DNA of 64,000 bases, taken from positions 2,636,230-2,700,229 of the forward strand of contig JALPQD010000247.1 of NCBI GenBank assembly GCA_023101885.1, given 5' to 3'. Source of the stretch: Typhlomys cinereus (lineage: Eukaryota; Chordata; Mammalia; Rodentia; Platacanthomyidae). The position numbers and the translations under genes are program-made. Below the pieces are notes generated by a model. It saw only the letters and a program-made list of their open reading frames with translations. It did not search any database and had not been told where the DNA came from. This document shows positions 57,651 through 64,000 of the stretch, piece after piece (within the stretch, counting starts at the first letter, position 1; each line of letters begins with the position of its first letter).

Positions 57651-57996
57651 AACAACAACAACAACAACAAAATTTGGTTGAAGAAAATGAGAAAAAGCGA
57701 ATGTAAGCAAATCTTTTGGACGTGGATTAGGGAGACATTGACCTACTTGAAGTCACAAACCCCAAGCTGAAAATGTGTTTGGGTGTTCGGCCCCAGAGCA
57801 CCTGAAGACACTATGACAAAGGAGGGTCCCTTCCAGTGGACCTTCCTCTAGTTCGGCCCATATAACAAGTGGCTGAAATGGAGAAGACTGTTGCTCTCGC
57901 CTTCTGAAAGACGCAGCCTGACCCTTCCCTAGGCTTCACCTCTGCCCCTAATGCAAGCTCTGTCCAACTGAATCCTGGAAAGTTGGGATTGTAGAG

Positions 57997-58276
57997 CGGT
58001 TCTCAGCTGACAATTTTGTTCACAGTTGATGAATTCAGATTTGTTTTTATTCACTCTGGAATCATGTCACAATAGAGGGAGGGAAGTAATCCTCAGGCTT
58101 TGCTGACAGTAATAACGGCGCAAAGTGAACAACTGCATCCGCAAACGTCAGGTGGTGACTTCCGCTCCTCAGCTCCTCTTCCCCTCCCAGCTGCATGGCT
58201 GCTTCTCAAGGACAGCCCAGAACCTTCCACCCGAGGGACTTTGCACTTTCCTTGGTCTGAACCCATCCCTGCTCAC
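57997..58276. repeat. 280-bp direct duplication, copy A
   Basis: Aligns with 59847-60126 from end to end: ACAATTTTGTTCACAGTTGA, TGAATTCAGATTTG, AGAGGGAGGGAAGTAATCC, CAGCTGCATGGCTGCTTCTC and GGGACTTTGCAC. Roughly 85-88% identical by eye, same orientation. Confidence 0.93.
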
Positions 58277-58814
58277 TACAGTGCAACAGGGTCTTTCTAG
58301 AAATAGACAAGTAAAAATAAGTTCAAATGAATAAGTCTAAATTCAATATTAGTGGTGTCCTTAAAAGGTGGAGACATTTGGATCCAGAGACACCCAGGGA
58401 GGGAGGTGGCACCCAGAGAGATGGCCATATCTCAAGCCAAGCAAACCTTGAGGCAGCCAATCAACTCCAAGAAGGGCAGCAGTGGATGGACCTTTCCTCA
58501 CCAGGCTCAGATGTGTTGTGATCTCAAACTTCAGCCTCCAGGACTGAGACAATAACTCTGTTGTGGTGTTTGAGCCACCCCGTTGTGGTTCTTTGGTGTG
58601 TCAACAGAGCTAACGAAAATTGTTTCGATCTAATATTTTAAAGAAACATAGGCTGTAAGAAATGGAAATGCTTTGGCCTTAGAAATATAAAACCAAACGA
58701 CACCCCAGAGAGAGCAGCACTCTCAGGATGGAAGGTAAAAATTGAACCTAAAGAAGTGATCCATGCTGTTTTACTAGCTGCGACTCTAACCCAGAAAATA
58801 AATAAATAAAAATT

Positions 58815-58910
58815 CAAGCCTTGGTTCAGTGAGATACTTCAGCTAGTAAGGGACCTGCTTGCAGACCTGTGACCTGAGTTCTATTTCCTAGAAGCTTACA
58901 TGGTACACAT

Positions 58911-58941
<31 letters not shown>

Positions 58942-58975
58942 TTCCCCTCACTATTTACTATAATTACAAATAAAA
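58815..58975 (+). repeat. tRNA-type SINE head with a (TC)n tail
   Basis: 'CCTTGGTTCAGTGAGATACT' TCAGCTAGTAAGGGACCTGCTTGC, GACCTGAGTTCTATTTCC, then (TC)n at 58912-58941 and an A-rich end. A short B4/B2-like fragment. Confidence 0.55.
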
Positions 58976-58998
58976 TATGTTTTAAAAAATTTGAGTTC

Positions 58999-59290
58999 TT
59001 GGGGCTGGAGAAATGACTCAAGGGTTAAGCCTTTGCCTTGCATGCAAAAGGACCTGAGTTCTGATCTCAGATCCCACATAAAACTCCAGGAGGAAACCGC
59101 AGCAGCCTGCACTTCCAGCCTTGAAAGGCAGAGCCTGAGAAACCACAGAGCAAAGCAATAAGGAAGTAGAGAAATTCAAGATGACTCCAGAAGGCACCCT
59201 TGGGCTTCTCTAGGCACACACAGTCAAGTGCCTCTTGTACACACCCCACACACACCTATATATACACCTTCACACATGGGCACCAAAAAA
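58999..59290 (+). mobile_element. B2-superfamily SINE, copy 13
   Basis: TTGGGGCTGGAGAAATGACT, CAAGGGTTAAGCCTTTGCC, AGGACCTGAGTTCTGATCTC, CAGCCTTGAAAGGCAGAGCC, AGAAATTCAAGATGACTCC and CTTGGGCTTCTCTAGGCACA, with a CA- and A-rich tail. It sits between the two copies of the 280-bp duplication. Confidence 0.88.
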
Positions 59291-59846
59291 AAAACAAAAA
59301 AAAAAGCAAGGCCTTATATGCTTCTATGATAAAGCACTAGCTCTGTAAAGAAGGTAAGTCGAGAAGCTGGGAAAGAAATTCAGTATTTTTAGGCATGTGC
59401 ATCCCCATCCCCATCGCACTACACCTCTGGCCTGCTGTGACAAAAAAACTGCCTGCCTCTTCAGAGCTCAGGCAGAGAAAGGAAGCACCAGGGCCTCTGC
59501 AAATGTGCAGGGGTATTCCAAACGTTGACCTACTTAAAAATAAACGTGCTAGCAGAATTTCCAACCAATCTTGGCTTCCGTTTTGCATAACACACCAATA
59601 TGTCCGAATGAGTGAATGTTTTCCTGCAAATGGCCAGTAAATCTTTCTCTTCTGTGATTTGTAAAGCAAAACTAATAACTTCTCTCTGGTTCATCGCTCA
59701 CGCAGGTCTCTGCTGAGTGCATTTCTCCACCACGCCACTCGCCGCAGTGCTCGCATGCGCAGGGTATTATTTTTAACATTTTATTTAAATTGCTTTCTCC
59801 ACTGTATTTCATCAACCTATCATCTATTTTTAAACCAGACTGTTGA

Positions 59847-60126
59847 CGGTTCACAGTTGACAATTTTGTTCACAGTTGATGAATTCGGATTTGTTTTTAT
59901 TCGCCCCAAAATCATGTCACAGTAGAGGGAGGGAAGCAATCCTCAGGCTTTGCCGACTGTAATAACTGGGCGTGAAGTGAGCGACTGCATCTGCAAGTGT
60001 CAGGTGGTGACTTCCGTTCCTCAACCCCTCTTCTGCTCCCAGCTGCATGGCTGCTTCTCAAGGGGAGCCGGAACCTTCCACCTGAGGGACTTTGCACGTT
60101 CCTTGGTCAGTACCATCCCTGCTCAC
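59847..60126. repeat. 280-bp direct duplication, copy B
   Basis: Second copy of 57997-58276, 1.57 kb further right. Copy B has an inner direct repeat at its start (TTCACAGTTGAC, then TTCACAGTTGAT). The end CTGAGGGACTTTGCACGTTCC and the following GGTCTCTGCTTGGATG resemble an L2-type 3' region, so an old LINE may lie underneath. Confidence 0.93.
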
Positions 60127-60360
60127 CTTGCTCCGGTCTCTGCTTGGATGTTGGAGTACCACTTTCTAGGTCACACCACCAGCATACCAGATCCTCCCCA
60201 TTATTCTCTCTCTTTCTGTTTTGTCTATGTTTTCCATGACCCCTCATTAGCACTTTTGGTTCAGGTACCCCGTATTTGTTGAAAACAAGTGGAAAATCAT
60301 ACCTGCATGCAGATTTATTAAAGCTTGGAATGGAGCCAAAAGCCCTCTGCCCCTTGTATC

Positions 60361-60603
60361 ATCTTTTTTTTTTTTTTTTTTTTGCTTGTGTGTGTGTGCG
60401 CGCATATACTCGAGGGCACTTGAGTGCTTGTACCTGTGGAGGGCCGAAGGTGACATGAGGAATCATCCTGGATTGTTCTACTTTACTGTTTTGTTCTGGG
60501 GTTTCCCAGGCTCTATCTTCTAAGGCTGGAAATTCAGGCCACAGCCATATCTTTTGCTTGGGAGGCAAAGGCTTTGGCCTTTAAGTCATCTTTCTAGCCT
60601 CCT
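60361..60603 (-). mobile_element. B2-superfamily SINE, copy 14 (internal deletion)
   Basis: Poly-T of about 20, (TG)n, then GGAGGGCCGAAGGTGACATG, AATCATCCTGGATTG, TTTCCCAGGCTCTATC, CTAAGGCTGGAAATTCAGG, and after a deletion CTTGGGAGGCAAAGGC and GTCATCTTTCTAGCC. The B-box region is lost. Confidence 0.85.
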
Positions 60604-60609
60604 TGTAGC

Positions 60610-62925
60610 ACTTTCTTGATGCATTCTGCGAGGGCTTCTAGCCACTTGAGTCCTGGACGGAGACAAGACCCTGGCAGTTCATTTGTCAACAAGAGACTGT
60701 CTCAGCAGAACTATGGTCTTGGTTGGCCTTGGGTGACTCAATCTTTTGTGTCTGTCCATCTGTCTCTCAGAGTTTTAAGAGTTGCAAAAGAAGATAGAGC
60801 CTTAATCTTAAAAACCAAGCTGTGAAAACTATGGATAAGGAAAGAATTCTCTTTTTTCCCCCTAAAGATTGCCTGTTAAATTTACAAGAAAGGTACAATT
60901 TGAAAATCACTATTTTTCAAAGCCCTTGTTTGCAAAATGTTTGAGAAAAATAATGAATAAGAAGAAAGATATGCATATAGTATTAAAATACCCATAGAAT
61001 ATTTAGTTCTAACAGAAGAAAGGGTATGTTTCCAATAAAATATGTGACAGTCATCCCTTAACAAAGAGACCAAGGGACCAAGTCAGTGGCACCACAGTAC
61101 AGTCTGGTACAAACCTGCTGATGTGCTACAAAAGATAGAGAACAATGGAGTCTATACAATATCGCAACCCACATAGCTTAATCTGAATCTGTGTGTGAGG
61201 AAAAAAATAAACTCCAAATTAAGGATGTCTTACAAGATAATTGAAAAAAAGAATACTTTGGGATGGTAGGTCATTGTTCTTCATTAAAAGAAAGAGGAAA
61301 CAAGCGCAATGGGTGAGCCTGAATAACAATAATTACACAAAGCTGTAAAAGACATTGGAAAGAATCATTGTGATTTTAATGTGAAATGTATTATTAAGTG
61401 ACATCATGGAATTATCATTCTCCTGAGTGCAGTAATAAATCCCTACAAAGGTGGTTACACAGAAGAACGCCTGTTTGCGTCTAGCAGGGTGCAGGAATAA
61501 CAATGTCTCCGTTGCTTCTGAATGGTTCAAGGGAAGCTATGCAGATGGATACAGAGAGAGCACAAACTTGACAATGCTACCTGCCAAATCTTGATGTTAA
61601 ATGCATCATAAGAGTTCAGTTCATTATTCCTAAGGCTCTTCGAGCATTTAGTAAACATAAAATCAATAGCTTGGGGAGGAATCTTAACTTGCCTGGAGAC
61701 TTCCCAGAAGCCTCTCCTGTCGCCCTCAGCACACTGACCACTTATAGCCACTGCCATCCCTTTTCCTTGGGCTGCTCATAATACGGGCAGATTATTTATG
61801 GACAGTGACTAAACCCTGCTTGCTTCCCTGTCCAGGATCTGGCCAATCCTTAGAAAAGAGCAGGCTTTCAATAAGGAGTTGTTAAATGGGTAAAGCATTG
61901 AGGATTTCCAGACACATAAAACCTCTTAACAGCTTTAAACAAGAAACACTCAGTAGAAGATTGCACTCATGCATGAGGATTGGCTGCACTTTACATCTTG
62001 TAGGATACCCTTTCTAGGCAATAAAGTTGGATATTGAAGACAGGCAATTAACTTGTTTGTGGTTTGCAAACCCTTTCAGTAGGAGAGGAAATCAACTTTG
62101 ACCCAATTCATGCACATATGGCTTTCAGACTGAAGGCTGAATAAAGGTTCTATAAATTGTGTCCTAGAACCATCACAGAGTCTTGCACATGAAATGCCAA
62201 AGGCATTGCAAGACAATGTGAAGGGGCAGGAGGAAAAAAAATGCTGTCTGCTAGTGGTTGGAGTTCTTATGACAGGTTTGAACTCTGAGCAATGCTCAGG
62301 GGGTGCCCTCTGCATGATGGACCTGGGCGGTCAGAGCTGTTACCCCCTAAGGGGTGTGTACTCTGCCCTTCACGCTGTCTAGTCCTGCAGCTGGCCCCAG
62401 GCTTCCTTGGTTAGCCTCTGTTCTGCTCACTGCCAAGTCTTGTCTGTTATCTGTTCTGTCTAAGAAACTCTCAGGACTGTAGCTTATTCATTGTTCTAAA
62501 TATACAAGGCATGTCTCCTCCATCTGTAGTTCTGGGGGACGGCACAGATGAGAAAGGTCTTCAAGTTCCCAGTTCTTCTTCCTCTCAGTACCAAAACAGC
62601 ATACTACATCACAGATACATGAAAAAAAAATGTGGATTAGGGGAATGAGCCCAAGTTATAGTGTATGTTTAGAGCTGGCTGGCAGGCATGTATCTCCATG
62701 ACCAGCTGCTCAGAAGCCGGCAGGTCAAGGGTTTCTTCCCAGCCCTGACAAACAAAAGCTCCAAGTGGACTGAACTGATACAGGAATCAGGAAGGATGCC
62801 ATTTCAGATATATGGAGGAAGAGACCACAGTCAGGTCCTCTTCAGCTGTGCCCCGCCAGTTCCTGCCTGCCTCCGTTTCCCTCTCCTAGGTTCCTGCTCA
62901 TGTGCTTAGGGCGACCTTTATATTC
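60610..62925. other. Repeat-poor 2.3-kb segment
   Basis: No young repeat is recognised; AT-rich with some TAATTA-like motifs and a short 'GGCTTTCAATAAGGAGTTGTT' L2-like tail near 61864. A candidate for conserved non-coding DNA, untested. Confidence 0.35.
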
Positions 62926-62929
62926 CTAC

Positions 62930-63045
62930 ACTGTCCTGGCACATTTGCCTCCTTGTCTGCTTCTGGAGGGAAATGTGTGTCTTTTTCTAAACTCTAGCAC
63001 ATAGCAAGAACTTTGTAGTAGATGCTTATTCATGGGATGCATGTC
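62930..63045 (+). repeat. L2 LINE 3' relic
   Basis: CTCCTTGTCTGCTTCTGGAG, then GAAATGTGTGTCTTTTTC, CTCTAGCACATAGCAAGAACTTTGTAGTAGATGCTTATTCAT follows the L2 3' end (ctgtaagctcc..gtgtctt..cctggcacatagtaggtgctcaata). Confidence 0.6.
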
Positions 63046-63164
63046 ATGCAAGCCACGTGAAGCCGAGTGTCACGGTGCTCATTTCCCAGATTAAGAAACT
63101 GAGCAAGTGAAATGCCTAAATTAGGAGAGAAAAGATTTAATTTCACTCAATCCCTCAATTCTCC

Positions 63165-63218
63165 GCAATGCAATGCAATGCAATGCAATGCAATGCAATG
63201 CAATGCAATGCAATGCAG
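63165..63218. repeat. (GCAAT)n pentanucleotide microsatellite
   Basis: Nearly 11 perfect GCAAT units with no interruption. Read on the minus strand it produces a Leu-His-Cys-Ile-Ala open frame that is not a gene. Confidence 0.97.
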
Positions 63219-63219
63219 A

Positions 63220-64000
63220 GATTTCTACAATGACCAGGACTTTATCAAAGCCTTTCCTTATGTCTAGGAAGATTTGATAATCAGACAGAGGAAGGAGAAG
63301 GAAGGAAAATGAAGTGAGATCAGAGTCATGAAAGGGCATGGTGGAGCAGGTCCCTACCTGTAGCCTCCTAGACTCAGAGTTGTGAGGAGGAAACATCCAC
63401 CAGTTAGCCAGTCCTCCCCATCTGCCACCATGCCACACGAAGCCCCTGCCTCCATCAGAGACGGTGACACTGAATCATGCTCATGAATGTTTGCAATTAG
63501 CAAAGGTAACCTACAGGAGGAAAGGTGAGCTGCCCACGGACCTGGACCAGATGACACAGGCACCATTCCCTCGTTTTCAGAGGCCAAGACTCAGCTTTTC
63601 CCTTAGACAGACGGGCCCGCAGCTGTTCCAGGTGCACAGATGAACTGTCAGTATTCCTATGGGAGCTCACCGAGCGGAGCATGTGCAGGAACCTGCAGTC
63701 CAGAGAAGTTCAGCCGTGGCCTCCAATAAAGTGGAGTTCATGGGATGAGGTCTCTGAACCTGACTGTGGCTGACAGCCAGCTCCCTGACAAAGCGGTACT
63801 TGCTCATAAACCCTGGTCAGTGTCATAAGTCTGACCCTTAAGAAACTGGGTGGGATGGGCTTGCTGATTGACTAATCATCTTCCCAGAGCTCTAGTGTTG
63901 GGGATTGCTGCAGTTCGCCTGCATGCTGCTGATATACTCACAACCAAGTAACTTAAGGGGAACCAGGCTTACCATTATCTAATTACAGTCTTATTCCAGC
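63220..64000. other. No recognisable feature at the right edge
   Basis: Unique intronic sequence. Near 63865 GATTGACTAATCATC contains a partial palindrome, TGATT-n-ACTAATCA, reminiscent of PBX/MEIS-type sites; no test was possible. Confidence 0.35.

Larger units (their letters stand above)
51810..64000 (-). other. SPOCK1: SPOCK1 intron upstream of the Kazal-domain exon (partial)
   Basis: Inference: the gene runs on the minus strand, so sequence to the right of the exon precedes it in the transcript. The exon coding the first half of the Kazal-like domain should lie further right. I did not recognise it before base 64000. The interval holds SINEs, URR1-like relics, a 280-bp duplication and unique sequence. 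Confidence 0.75.

Noticed and set aside
57997..60126. Reading the two 280-base copies as LTRs of a provirus
   Set aside because: No TG..CA ends, no primer-binding site or polypurine tract, and no retroviral coding remnants in the 1.57 kb between them.

Overview
This window is nuclear DNA from a rodent. It contains B1/7SL-type, B4 (ID-B1 fusion), RSINE1-like and B3-like SINEs, a very abundant tRNA-derived SINE of the B2 superfamily (14 copies recognised), rodent-type LINE-1 (L1) elements, many di- and tetranucleotide repeats, and older mammal-wide MIR, L2, L1M and hAT-like relics. The dominant SINE carries an AATAAA-type signal in its tail and looks like a B2-superfamily element outside the murine B2 subfamily. 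A dipodoid (jerboa-like) or other non-murid rodent is possible, but that is inference.

The one confident piece of host coding sequence is a 115-bp exon on the minus strand at 51695-51809. It has consensus splice sites and encodes the C-terminal half of the Kazal-type domain, plus the following Pro/Glu linker, of testican-1 (SPOCK1). The rest of the window is therefore read as SPOCK1 intron: about 12 kb upstream of the exon (51810-64000) and about 51.7 kb downstream of it (1-51694). I found no second SPOCK1 exon, no RNA gene other than SINEs, and no independent host gene.

Layout, left to right. 1-12.2 kb: mixed old and young repeats, including a SINE split by an L1 tail. 12.2-16.6 kb: an unusually repeat-poor block. 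16.6-27.5 kb: L1M, MIR, B1, B3 and SINE copies. 27.57-34.23 kb: a full-length L1 with both untranslated regions and a 15-bp target-site duplication; it is dead, with frameshifts in both reading frames and apparent loss of catalytic aspartates in both the endonuclease and the reverse transcriptase. 34.4-38.8 kb: SINEs, then a degenerate minisatellite split by a nest of L1 3' untranslated regions. 39-47.3 kb: hAT-like relics, a large tetranucleotide array, B4, two L1 tails meeting tail to tail, and a young GC-rich SINE with a clean target-site duplication. 47.3-57 kb: the SPOCK1 exon and several URR1-like DNA-transposon relics. 57-60.6 kb: SINEs and a 280-bp direct duplication. 60.6-64 kb: largely unique sequence with an L2 tail and a pentanucleotide array.

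Nothing here resembles an operon, CRISPR array, phage or other prokaryotic system. The interesting content is the SPOCK1 exon, the history of nested retrotransposons, and a few unexplained duplications. Repeat family names come from recognised motifs and were not confirmed by a database search, so repeat edges are approximate, usually within 10-30 bases.
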